From assembly GCA_044221135.1 (NCBI GenBank), contig JBGAPT010000053.1:1-12878 (forward strand): a DNA stretch of 12,878 nucleotides. The letters run 5' to 3'. Positions 1 through 6,130 of this stretch are shown in pieces. The notes under the pieces are model-generated. The model made no database searches. It saw only the letters and a program-made list of their open reading frames with translations, and was not told where the DNA came from. A program made the translations under genes and the position numbers. How positions within the stretch are numbered: the stretch's first letter is position 1; every line of letters starts with the position of its first letter. The stretch is from UBA4722 sp044221135 (GTDB lineage: Bacteria; Pseudomonadota; Gammaproteobacteria; DSM-16500).

Positions 1-335
1 ATCCATAATGTTGCGGCATGAGCTGTTTCTAGCGGACAGATAATGAAGCGTTGAATAGTATTGCTGATTTCAGTCAGTAATTCGGCAGGATTGATAGGCT
101 CATGCCATGGTATGATCTCTTGAAAAAGGGATTTATTTTCTCTTTGGGATAGCAATTTTTCTGCTTTAACCATTTTATCTAATGTTGAAGGTCGAACATT
201 TAATTTTTTTGCTTCAGAAATTCGAATTCTATCGTATTCAAGGGGTGAGAGAGTTGTTAATCGTGTAATAGTTGCATCTTCATTTGAAATAGGCTCATTT
301 TTTGTTTCTTGTTCGGCTAGTAACATGTTTACCAT
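1..335 (-). CDS. N-terminal part of a DUF3631-like genomic-island ATPase (partial)
   Basis: The reading frame opens at ATG 333-335 and stays open for 111 codons to the window edge, so the C-terminus is missing. A good Shine-Dalgarno (AGGAGA on the minus strand, 343-348) sits 7 bases upstream. The protein begins MVNMLLAEQETKNEP. It has a segment like EAKKLNVRPSTLDKMV (about residues 43-58) and then PWHEPINPAELLTEISNTIQ (about 76-95). From memory this layout matches the N-terminus of DUF3631-type ATPases/helicases in P4-like islands and prophages, which have a small DNA-binding-like region before the nucleotide-binding domain. The Walker motifs would lie outside the window, so the enzymatic role is inferred. 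It follows the AlpA-type gene on the same strand with a gap of about 57 bases, probably as one transcript. Its function is likely replication or maintenance of the element. Confidence 0.6.
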   Translation of the reverse strand, partial: MVNMLLAEQETKNEPISNEDATITRLTTLSPLEYDRIRISEAKKLNVRPSTLDKMVKAEKLLSQRENKSLFQEIIPWHEPINPAELLTEISNTIQRFIICPLETAHAATLW

Positions 336-345
336 AAGTAATTCT

Positions 346-397
346 CCTAAGCTTAAATTGAATATTAATACGGTAATTGTCTTAAACCGCGCTTAGG
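346..397 (-). promoter_or_regulatory. Inverted repeat that could cover the ribosome binding site of the DUF3631-like gene
   Basis: CCTAAGC (346-352) and GCTTAGG (391-397) are perfect 7-base inverted repeats 38 bases apart. On the transcribed strand one arm lies across the end and stop codon of the AlpA gene, and the other overlaps the AGGAG of the next gene. Folding would hide the Shine-Dalgarno until ribosomes finishing alpA open the stem. The repeat is seen directly. The translational-coupling role is inference, and a 7-bp match could be chance. Confidence 0.3.
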
Positions 398-599
398 TTG
401 TTTTTCGGCTTATTTCGATGCGGGATTTTAGCCAAGCATCTATTTCACTCTCAATCCAGCCGACGGCTCTACCGCCTCCTAAATTAATCGGTCTAGGGAA
501 TGTTCCTTGTGAGATACGTAGATATAGGGTTGATCGGGAGAGTCCAGTACGGTTTTCTACTTGTCTTCGGCGGAGAATAGTAAGGATTTGCTGGGTCAT
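393..599 (-). CDS. AlpA-family excision regulator
   Basis: A 68-residue MerR-like helix-turn-helix protein of the AlpA type. Residues 8-30 hold the pattern LRRRQVENRTGLSRSTLYLR, where the GLSRSTLY recognition-helix signature is typical. It is followed by the GTFPRPINLGGGRAVGW wing and the IDAWLKSR ending. AlpA proteins of P4-like elements, for example that of CP4-57, act as small DNA-binding activators of integrase/excision. That role fits the P4-type integrase 4 kb away. The start is supported by GAGGAAC just upstream of the ATG at 597-599. It lies upstream of the DUF3631-like gene on the same strand and is divergent from the AbiEi-like gene. Confidence 0.85.
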   Translation of the reverse strand: MTQQILTILRRRQVENRTGLSRSTLYLRISQGTFPRPINLGGGRAVGWIESEIDAWLKSRIEISRKTT

Positions 600-725
600 T
601 ATCAGTTCCTCTTGGAATTAACCAGAAAACGATAACTGAAATAATTTAGGCTGTCTTGTCATAGTTTATAAATGTTACAAATATTCTAGTGGTGGAATCC
701 GTTAAAAATACTTATAATTTCTCGC

Positions 726-1514
726 ATGATTAAAAATGAAAGCAAAAAATTAATGCATGTTATTGAATCCGCTCCAGCGGGGTTTGTCTTTACTAATGTA
801 TGGTTAGAACAACAGGGCATATCTGCCAAATTGGCATGGTGGTATGTTCGCTCTGGGTTGTTAGAGCGAGTAGGTGTTAAAGCATACAAAAAAGTAAAAG
901 ACCCTATCAATTGGATAGGTGCTGTGGCAGCCATGCAAAACCAAATGAATTTACCTGTGCATGTAGGTGGTATTACTGCTTTAGAGTTGTTAAGACGAAT
1001 TAAAATTTCCTCCATTTCTACTATAAGTGATATAACTTTGTTTACCGATTTAAGAACACGAATGCCAAATTGGTTGGCCAATAAAAAATGGCATGTTGAG
1101 TTTGAAATATATCGAACATCGTTGTTTAATAACCGCGATAAAAATCTAGGTATGATGCAGAAAAAAATTGAAGAAATGAATATACACTATTCTTGTCCTG
1201 AAAGAGCAGCCATGGAGATACTTTTTTTAACGCCAAAATATCTAACTTTATTTGATGTAACGGAGTTAATGGAAAAGCTAGGCCCATTACAGTTCGAGGT
1301 TGTGCAGCAATTATTAGAAAATTGCAATTCAATAAAAGTAAAACGATTTTTTCTTTACTATATAAATAGATTTAAACGGGGATTAATTTCAAAATTGGAT
1401 TTAACAAAAATAAATTTAGGAAGTGGTAAGCGGGTGATTGGTCACGGTGGAAGGTATAGATATCATCCTAAATATAAATTATCCTTGCCAGAGAAAATAG
1501 ATGAACCTGATTGA
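726..1514 (+). CDS. AbiEi_3-type antitoxin/transcriptional regulator, without an AbiEii partner
   Basis: A 262-residue protein recognisable as the AbiEi antitoxin class of type IV toxin-antitoxin systems. Residues 18-60 look like the N-terminal winged helix (GFVFTNVWLEQQGISAKLA, then SGLLERVGVKAY). It is followed by WIGAVAAMQNQMNLPVHVGG and TALELL (63-89). The C-terminal AbiEi_3 portion shows CPERAAMEIL (157-166), SIKVKRFFLY (202-211) and LDLTKINLGSGKRV (224-237). Such proteins bind repeats in their own promoter and counter an adjacent nucleotidyltransferase. Here the next gene is a DUF4256 protein 89 bases downstream, not AbiEii. No Shine-Dalgarno precedes the ATG, but TATAAT lies at 713-718, so a very short or absent leader is possible. 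The gene is AT-rich like the rest of the element. The family call is firm. Its present partner and target are unknown. Confidence 0.82.
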   Translation: MIKNESKKLMHVIESAPAGFVFTNVWLEQQGISAKLAWWYVRSGLLERVGVKAYKKVKDPINWIGAVAAMQNQMNLPVHVGGITALELLRRIKISSISTISDITLFTDLRTRMPNWLANKKWHVEFEIYRTSLFNNRDKNLGMMQKKIEEMNIHYSCPERAAMEILFLTPKYLTLFDVTELMEKLGPLQFEVVQQLLENCNSIKVKRFFLYYINRFKRGLISKLDLTKINLGSGKRVIGHGGRYRYHPKYKLSLPEKIDEPD

Positions 1515-1603
1515 TTCTTTAAAATTGCATAGCTTCAAAAAAGAAAGAATAATAACATGGAAACAATATTTTCAGATTAATTAAGAAGGGAGAAAATACA
1601 ATA

Positions 1604-2164
1604 ATGAACACTAAAAATAAATTATCAAATCAATACAAAGAACTGTTAAGCGTGTTAAAGGCCCGGTTTGAGAAAAATATGCAGCGTCATAAAGACCTTC
1701 AATGGCTGAAAGTATCTCATAAAATAGAAAATAATATTAAAAAGCTATTGTCACTTAGTGAGATGGAAAGAACGGGAGGAGAGCCAGATGTTATTGGCTA
1801 TGATAAAAATACAGACGAATATATTTTTTGTGATTGTTCGATTGAAAGCCCTAAAGGGCGTAGAAGTGTATGTTATGATCGCGAGGCTCAAGAAGCAAGA
1901 AAAGCACATAAGCCAGAAAGCAATGCTATTGATATGACAATGACAATGGGAATTGAAATTTTAACTGAAAAGGATTATCGCAAGCTTCAAGAAGTGGGCA
2001 ACTTCGATAACAAAACTTCTAGCTGGATAAAGACTCCTATAGAGATTAGAAAATTAGGTGGTGCTCTTTTTGCCGATAGACGGTACGGACAAATCTTTAT
2101 CTATCATAACAGCGCATCTTCTTATTACGAGGGCAGAGGGTTCCGTTGTTTACTAAAATTATAG
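1604..2164 (+). CDS. DUF4256 family protein
   Basis: A 186-residue protein, full length for DUF4256, with the family's most conserved stretches. These are LLSVLKARFEKNMQRHKDLQW (about 14-34), LSEMERTGGEPDVIGYD (51-67), EYIFCDCSIESPKGRRSVCYDREA (72-95), NAIDM (107-111), GIEILTEKDYRKLQ (116-129), FDNKTSSWIKTP (134-145) and IRKLGGALFADRRYG (148-162). No biochemical function is established for the family as far as I know. Glu60-Pro61-Asp62 followed 15 residues later by a strand ending in Asp77 is loosely reminiscent of PD-(D/E)xK nucleases, but the lysine of that motif is absent at the expected place, so this is only a thought. A weak promoter of its own is possible (TTGCAT 1525-1530, 17 bases, AATAAT 1548-1553). 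Its stop region overlaps the convergent AbiEii gene end by 6 bases. Confidence 0.88.
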   Translation: MNTKNKLSNQYKELLSVLKARFEKNMQRHKDLQWLKVSHKIENNIKKLLSLSEMERTGGEPDVIGYDKNTDEYIFCDCSIESPKGRRSVCYDREAQEARKAHKPESNAIDMTMTMGIEILTEKDYRKLQEVGNFDNKTSSWIKTPIEIRKLGGALFADRRYGQIFIYHNSASSYYEGRGFRCLLKL

Positions 2165-3109
2165 GTCTAGAGTTGCAATGACATTAGCACTAATACGTTC
2201 AATTGTACTTATAGCTTTCTCGTATGTAAGAGCGTTCATGCTGTCATATACCATAGTTTCAATAAATTCTTCGTACCGTTCTTTCCATATGGGGTTATCT
2301 TTTAGTACGGATAATGATTGTTTAATTTCAGAGTTTGGATCGATAGCATATTCGGGATGCTGATTTTTAAATTGCTTACCATCACTTATAACAATAGTTT
2401 TTGCAAGTTCAATAAAATTAGAATTTATCTTATCAGCTTGGTTAATGGCATTCAGGTCATAAACATGACGGATCAATGTATTATCATCCTCTTCATGGCC
2501 ACGCTCAATTGCCATGATACGACGAGTAAGACCCACCCATTTTTCAATAGCAGTTTCATCTATAGAGACACATTTAGTTGCCGGAGGGTTAAATAGGGTT
2601 ATATCATTTAAAGTATCTTCAATAAGCGTCTTAATTTGTAGTTCATCTGTTGAAAGAAGAATATCGGCAAATGTAAATTCAATTTTAATATCAGGCCGCA
2701 GTGCGCCGCCGATTGGAAAAGAATAAGGATATTTTAAAGTGACTTGCTGGTATCTTCCTTCATTGCGTGCAAAATCATTTACTACGGATAAATCAGGTAA
2801 GATTAATGTTGATCTAATTTGCTCTCTAAATTTCTTTAATTCATTTTTTAAGCGCGATTTACTAAAATTCTCTTTAATTTTAAGTTGTACTTTAAAATCC
2901 ACATCTTCTGACATGCGCTGCACAAGCTTGTGAGCTTTAGCGAGACAAGTGCCACCGCAAAATATTAGGCGAAAAATTTCGTTTTCTAAATTGGAGAAAG
3001 CATGAATAACTTGGGTTACGTAGTAATCTTTTTCAATCGCAGCTTCAAGCAAGTTAATATGTTGACGTGTCGTAGCAATTAATTCATGTAAATTTTTTTT
3101 ATTTAGCAT
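2159..3109 (-). CDS. AbiEii-type nucleotidyltransferase toxin
   Basis: A 316-residue member of the AbiEii/MenT nucleotidyltransferase family, the toxin of type IV toxin-antitoxin systems. Relatives act as abortive-infection effectors that transfer nucleotides to RNA targets such as tRNA acceptor ends. The catalytic signature is visible: CGGTCLAKAH at 51-60, RMSEDVDF at 65-72 (metal-binding Asp69 and Asp71), the third acidic position in IKIEF (Glu144), a conserved Lys in EKWVGLTRR (Lys190) and RHVYDLN (214-220). All key residues are present, so the enzyme looks intact. The start overlaps the end of the antitoxin gene by 11 bases, giving translational coupling. The 3' end meets the convergent DUF4256 gene with a 6-base overlap. 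The substrate cannot be told from sequence. Confidence 0.9.
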   Translation of the reverse strand: MLNKKNLHELIATTRQHINLLEAAIEKDYYVTQVIHAFSNLENEIFRLIFCGGTCLAKAHKLVQRMSEDVDFKVQLKIKENFSKSRLKNELKKFREQIRSTLILPDLSVVNDFARNEGRYQQVTLKYPYSFPIGGALRPDIKIEFTFADILLSTDELQIKTLIEDTLNDITLFNPPATKCVSIDETAIEKWVGLTRRIMAIERGHEEDDNTLIRHVYDLNAINQADKINSNFIELAKTIVISDGKQFKNQHPEYAIDPNSEIKQSLSVLKDNPIWKERYEEFIETMVYDSMNALTYEKAISTIERISANVIATLDL

Positions 3110-3527
3110 TTATATTTTTCTCAAAAATTAATTCACTGTTTATATATCCAATACGTCGACGGCATCGGCTTTTTAGCCTAACAATATTACGCATGGGTAT
3201 TTGAGTTGATTTACCTTCGTTATACTCCTTCTCTGCGTTGCCAGGCTCAAAAGCAATACCTAAACGTTTTAATGCTTGTCTGAGAGTAGAGTCAGTGCCG
3301 TTTTTGATTAGAGGAGTATTGGAATATTTAGAAGGGTAAGCTTTAGCATAAATGCCAGTTCCAATTTTTACTAGTTTTTTTTCTTCAATAAGCCTGCTAA
3401 TCGCTCTGCTCACCTGACGGTAAGAACCAAGACCATTAAAATCTTTGCGTAATACCACGCTGCCACGAATCGTTTTGATGCGATTTAGAGCTTTGAACTC
3501 GATGCTCTTTGAGTATTTAGTACGCAT
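3099..3527 (-). CDS. DUF6088/AbiEi-like antitoxin
   Basis: A 142-residue protein with a winged-helix region. Residues 34-64 read GSYRQVSRAISRLIEEKKLVKIGTGIYAKAY, the classic helix-turn-helix plus wing of DUF6088/AbiEi-like antitoxins that precede AbiEii toxins. The C-terminus is basic (RLKSRCRRR near 117-125). It is expected to neutralise the downstream nucleotidyltransferase and repress the operon. It overlaps the toxin gene by 11 bases. The ATG at 3525-3527 lacks a strong Shine-Dalgarno and lies about 25 bases from the predicted transcription start. It is unrelated in length and layout to the other AbiEi-like protein in this window, so the two belong to different antitoxin subfamilies. Confidence 0.8.
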   Translation of the reverse strand: MRTKYSKSIEFKALNRIKTIRGSVVLRKDFNGLGSYRQVSRAISRLIEEKKLVKIGTGIYAKAYPSKYSNTPLIKNGTDSTLRQALKRLGIAFEPGNAEKEYNEGKSTQIPMRNIVRLKSRCRRRIGYINSELIFEKNINAK

Positions 3528-3538
3528 GATAATATCGC

Positions 3539-3600
3539 CAATTTAGGACATATAATAAATTATAGCATATAAACCATATACGTCAATTAGGGACATATAA
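3539..3600 (-). repeat. Pair of direct repeats flanking the AbiE promoter (candidate antitoxin operators)
   Basis: CAATTTAGGACATATAA (3539-3555) and CAATTAGGGACATATAA (3584-3600) agree at 15 of 17 positions and start 45 bases apart. The first covers the predicted transcription start just past the -10. The second overlaps the -35. AbiEi-type antitoxins are known to repress by binding repeats in their promoter, so these are likely operators. The repeats are seen directly and the binding is inferred. Confidence 0.65.
3559..3586 (-). promoter_or_regulatory. Sigma-70 promoter of the DUF6088-AbiEii operon
   Basis: On the minus strand, TTGACG (3581-3586) is followed after 16 bases by TATAAT (3559-3564), which is preceded by TGC and so forms an extended -10. 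Transcription would start near 3552, about 25 bases before the antitoxin ATG. This is the best-matching promoter in the window. Confidence 0.8.
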
Positions 3601-3657
3601 AATATATAACACTCTGATAATAAATGTTTTAGTATAAAAACCTATTACGCTGGTGTG

Positions 3658-4869
3658 CTATGCAATATTAGGTAATTTCACGTTAGCTCCATTTGCTAAC
3701 GCATCTAAATAATTCGCCCAATGCTGCATCATCTTGCGACGCTCAGGCAAGTATTCAGCGTAATTATAAGCGGCGCGGATATTATTACGTTCCGCATGAG
3801 CAAGCTGTCGTTCAATAGCGTCACGGTTCCAGCCTTGTTCATTGAGTAGGGTAGAAGCCATTGATCTGAATCCATGGCCTGTCATTTCATCGGTGGTATA
3901 GCCAAGACGACGCAATGCGCCTAATACTGTATTTTCAGACATTGGACGTTTTGAAGAGCGAACGCTGGGAAAAACATATTTGCTATGGCCTGTAAAAGCT
4001 TTAAGTTCTTGCAATAGGGTAATTGCTTGCGTAGAAAGCGGAACAATATGCTGTTCTCGCATTTTCATTTTTTCTGCCGGTATTCTCCATTCTGCTTTTT
4101 CTAAATCAAACTCGCTCCATTCAGCATGGCGTAATTCGCCAGGACGAACAAAGAAAAGTGGGGCAAGTTGTAATGCGCATTTAGTAACGAAGAATCCTTC
4201 ATAGGCATTAATGGCTTGCAGAAGCTTACCAACCTTAAGCGGATCAGTGATGCTGGCATGATGTTTTTGTTTAACAGGAGCTAATGCGCCGCGTAAATCA
4301 GCGGAAGGATCACGTTCAGCTCTTCCAGTTACAATGGCATAGCGAAACACTTGTCCGCATACTTGTGAAATTCTATGAGCAGTTTCTATGGCACCTCTTG
4401 CTTCAACTCGGCGTAAGGCTGAGAACAGCTCGGGCGCGGTGATTTCTATAATAGGCCGCTTGCCAACCCACGGAAAAATATTTTGCTCTAGGCGAATCAA
4501 AATCCGTTCGCCGTGTTCTTTAGTCCATTTCGGAGTGAATTTTGCATGCCATTCGCGAGCAATTATTTCAAAGCTGTTTTCTGCGGCTATTTGTTTAGAC
4601 CGCTTGAGTGAGTTTTTTAAAACACCAGGGTCGATGTCTTTTGCAAGCTTACTTCTAGCATCATCCCGCATTTCTCTTGCTTGGGCGAGCGATACGTCAG
4701 GGTAGCTGCCAAAGGAAAGCTTTTTTTCTCGTCCAACATAGCGGTATTTCATTTTCCAAAGCTTTGAGCCATTAGGATTTACTAATAGATATAGCCCGCG
4801 TTCATCAGCCATCTTATAAGACTTATCTTTTGGCTTGGCGTTCTTTACTTGCACGTTTGTTAAGGGCAT
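3658..4869 (-). CDS. P4-type tyrosine integrase of the ssrA-inserted element
   Basis: Site-specific tyrosine recombinase of the P4/CP4-57 class. Numbering from an upstream in-frame ATG at 4884, the full catalytic set is visible: Arg247 in FVRPGELR, Lys272 or Lys274 in the beta-hairpin region, His337 and Arg340 in GHGFR, His363 in LAHAERN, and Tyr373 in RAAYNYAEYL. The N-terminal DUF4102-like arm-binding domain is present (LTNVQVKNAKPKDKSYKMADERGLYLLV). I prefer the start at 4867-4869 (MPLTNVQV), because AGGAAG lies 6 bases upstream and family members begin this way. The protein is then 403 residues, normal length. It is the first gene after the tmRNA 3' end, which is the usual integration target for this class, so it most likely integrated this element. 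It appears intact. Confidence 0.95.
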   Translation of the reverse strand: MPLTNVQVKNAKPKDKSYKMADERGLYLLVNPNGSKLWKMKYRYVGREKKLSFGSYPDVSLAQAREMRDDARSKLAKDIDPGVLKNSLKRSKQIAAENSFEIIAREWHAKFTPKWTKEHGERILIRLEQNIFPWVGKRPIIEITAPELFSALRRVEARGAIETAHRISQVCGQVFRYAIVTGRAERDPSADLRGALAPVKQKHHASITDPLKVGKLLQAINAYEGFFVTKCALQLAPLFFVRPGELRHAEWSEFDLEKAEWRIPAEKMKMREQHIVPLSTQAITLLQELKAFTGHSKYVFPSVRSSKRPMSENTVLGALRRLGYTTDEMTGHGFRSMASTLLNEQGWNRDAIERQLAHAERNNIRAAYNYAEYLPERRKMMQHWANYLDALANGANVKLPNIA

Positions 4870-4945
4870 GGGGCTTCCTTTCATTCATCGGGGGCTCAGC
4901 CCCATTTCAGGCCCCATATTCGATTTAGATTCTAGGGGCTTCTTT
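4870..4945. repeat. GGGGCT repeat cluster and palindrome before the integrase gene
   Basis: GGGGCT occurs at 4870-4875, 4891-4896 and 4935-4940, and its complement AGCCCC at 4898-4903. The middle copy and AGCCCC form a 13-base palindrome with a single central base (4891-4903). GGGGCTTC followed by T-rich DNA is repeated at 4870 and 4935. Their position between integrase and attachment site suits integrase arm sites or an autoregulatory operator, but that role is inference. Confidence 0.4.
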
Positions 4946-5030
4946 AGGATTTCGTAGGAAGAAGGGTAAACAAAAAATCTATTTATTTCAAGGAGTTTTA
5001 GACGTTTTTGGAACTCTTAGGAAGGTCAAT

Positions 5031-5056
5031 TGGTGGAGGCGGCGGGAATTGAACCC
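5031..5056. other. Likely attachment-site core at the 3' end of ssrA
   Basis: P4-type integrases commonly recombine within the last bases of tRNA or tmRNA genes. Here the element's integrase gene begins about 160 bases from the tmRNA CCA end, and the tmRNA T-arm and acceptor sequence are complete, as expected when the incoming element restores the 3' end. The exact core is not visible because the second copy should lie left of the window. Confidence 0.5.
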
Positions 5057-5280
5057 GCGTCCGCAAGCTCTCTACCTTTGGTTCTACATGCGTAGCCTTG
5101 TCATTGGGTTTTAGCTGCTTATCACCTGACGGGCAAGGTGGCTAAGTAGCGAGCCCTGGGGATTTTAGCAGCGGATCTCGGGCAGATTTTGCTGCGAGCT
5201 TGTATGTTATGACTCCTCTGGTTAACTTGCGTTAGCCCCGTTCGTACAAGCACGATCGGTGAGAAGTGCTGTGTCGGTTA

Positions 5281-5373
5281 TTAAGCGACTTTGGTGTCTT
5301 CAGCTGCAGCAGCGTCAAAGAATTTGACGTCGTTAGCAGCGTTTACATCAACAGCAAAGTTGTCGTTTTTGGC
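5281..5373 (-). other. tmRNA tag reading frame, 30 codons
   Basis: After the conserved TAGTT context, the resume codon GCC (5371-5373) opens a frame that ends at tandem TAA TAA (5281-5283, 5278-5280). The tag is AKNDNFAVDVNA, then ANDVKFFDAAAAEDTKVA, 30 residues in all. Typical gammaproteobacterial tags have roughly 10-14 residues and end in -AA. This one ends Val-Ala, and AND recurs at residues 13-15. The frame choice rests on the upstream context and the tandem stops, both normal for tmRNAs. Confidence 0.8.
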
Positions 5374-5486
5374 AACTATTTGTTTTGTAACATTTTTTAC
5401 GAGGGTAGTTACATCCTCGGCATGCCCCTCGGGCTTTGCAACCCACGTCGAAGCCGGGTCGCCCCCATAAGAGATTTAACGTTAGA

Positions 5487-5492
5487 AGTATA
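5487..5492 (-). promoter_or_regulatory. Probable -10 element of ssrA
   Basis: TATACT on the minus strand, about 20 bases before the mature tmRNA 5' end. A start near 5480 would leave a leader of about 14 bases for RNase P. No convincing -35 is seen at 16-18 bases, so the assignment is moderate. Confidence 0.45.
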
Positions 5493-5585
5493 CACTAAGA
5501 AATGGAAAAATATTAGTAAATTTTTAGCGGTTCTCGCGGACATCATACGATGAAGGATTCTTAAAGTGGGAAAATTGTGATTCTT

Positions 5586-5602
5586 CCCGTTTGAAATACG
5601 GG
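5586..5602 (-). terminator. Weak hairpin downstream of smpB
   Basis: CCCGT and ACGGG (5586-5590, 5598-5602) form a 5-bp stem with a 7-base loop in the smpB-ssrA gap. No clean T-tract follows, so it is at best a weak terminator or processing site. Confidence 0.2.
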
Positions 5603-5652
5603 TGCGCAGCATATTAAATTAAGAAAAAATTTAACAGGAATTCACGGCAATC

Positions 5653-6120
5653 TTAGCTTTTTTTCATGATTCTTTGTTTTTCACGTACCCAATCACGTTC
5701 TTTTTCAGTCGCTCGTTTATCATGTTGTTTTTTGCCTTTTGCAAGGGCAATGTCTAGTTTAACGCGGTTATTTTTCCAGTATAGTTTCAGTGGGATTAAC
5801 GTATAACCTTTGCGTTCTACGCTGCCAATCAGTTTGTTTAACTCACTTTGGTGTAAAAGTAGTTTTCGTGTGCGCTGGGGATCTGGGTGGATATGGGTTG
5901 AGGCGGTCAAAAGGGGGGTGATTGAAGAGCCCAGCAGCCATGCTTCGCTATTCTTTAATAATACATAACTTTGGTCGAGTTGTACCCGTCCGGCCCGCAG
6001 ACTTTTTATTTCCCATCCTTGTAAGACTAAGCCTGCTTCATAATGATCTTCGATAGCAAATTCATGATGGGCTTTGCGGTTTACAGCGATGGTTGTGTCA
6101 AATTTTTGTTTGTCATTCAT
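5653..6120 (-). CDS. smpB: SsrA-binding protein SmpB
   Basis: SmpB binds the tRNA-like part of tmRNA and delivers it with EF-Tu to stalled ribosomes, its C-terminal tail reading the empty mRNA channel. The 155-residue protein has the usual length. Family landmarks include VNRKAHHEFAIEDHYEAGLVL (13-33), QGWEIKSLRAGRVQLDQSYV (34-53), RKLLLHQSEL (85-94), and the basic tail KGKKQHDKRATEKERDW (128-144) that becomes helical in the ribosome. It lies 186 bases upstream of ssrA on the same strand and is divergent from ratA. No Shine-Dalgarno is evident before ATG 6118-6120. TATACT on the minus strand (6129-6134) would give a very short leader. Confidence 0.97.
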   Translation of the reverse strand: MNDKQKFDTTIAVNRKAHHEFAIEDHYEAGLVLQGWEIKSLRAGRVQLDQSYVLLKNSEAWLLGSSITPLLTASTHIHPDPQRTRKLLLHQSELNKLIGSVERKGYTLIPLKLYWKNNRVKLDIALAKGKKQHDKRATEKERDWVREKQRIMKKS

Positions 6121-6130
6121 GGCAAGGCAG

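Larger units (their letters stand above)
5031..5466 (-). ncRNA. ssrA: Transfer-messenger RNA (tmRNA)
   Basis: tmRNA rescues stalled ribosomes by acting as tRNA-Ala and then as mRNA for a degradation tag. The 5' end GGGGGCGACCCGGCTTCGAC (5466 downward) and the 3' end with T-arm GCGGGTTCAATTCCCGC, acceptor CGCCTCC and encoded ACCA (to 5031) are diagnostic. They pair as a 7-bp acceptor stem with one G-U pair. Total length is 436 bases, longer than the 363 of E. coli. Part of the excess comes from an unusually long tag reading frame at 5284-5373. The gene lies downstream of smpB on the same strand, the two partners of trans-translation being neighbours. A -10-like TATACT (5487-5492) would give a short leader for RNase P to remove. 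The 3' end borders the integrated element. Confidence 0.97.

Noticed and set aside
601..725. Operator repeats for the AbiEi_3-type protein like those of the other AbiE operon
   Set aside because: I found no convincing pair of direct or inverted repeats between alpA and the AbiEi-like gene by eye.
686..1081. 131-codon frame on the minus strand
   Set aside because: It is antisense to the AbiEi-like gene, whose family motifs are clear, and encodes nothing recognisable.
5031..5100. A tRNA gene
   Set aside because: The T-arm and CCA-ended acceptor belong to the tmRNA, whose 5' half is found at 5400-5466. No anticodon arm is present.
5266..5553. Open reading frame of 95 codons on the + strand
   Set aside because: It lies antisense across the tmRNA and its promoter region, with no Shine-Dalgarno and no recognisable protein.
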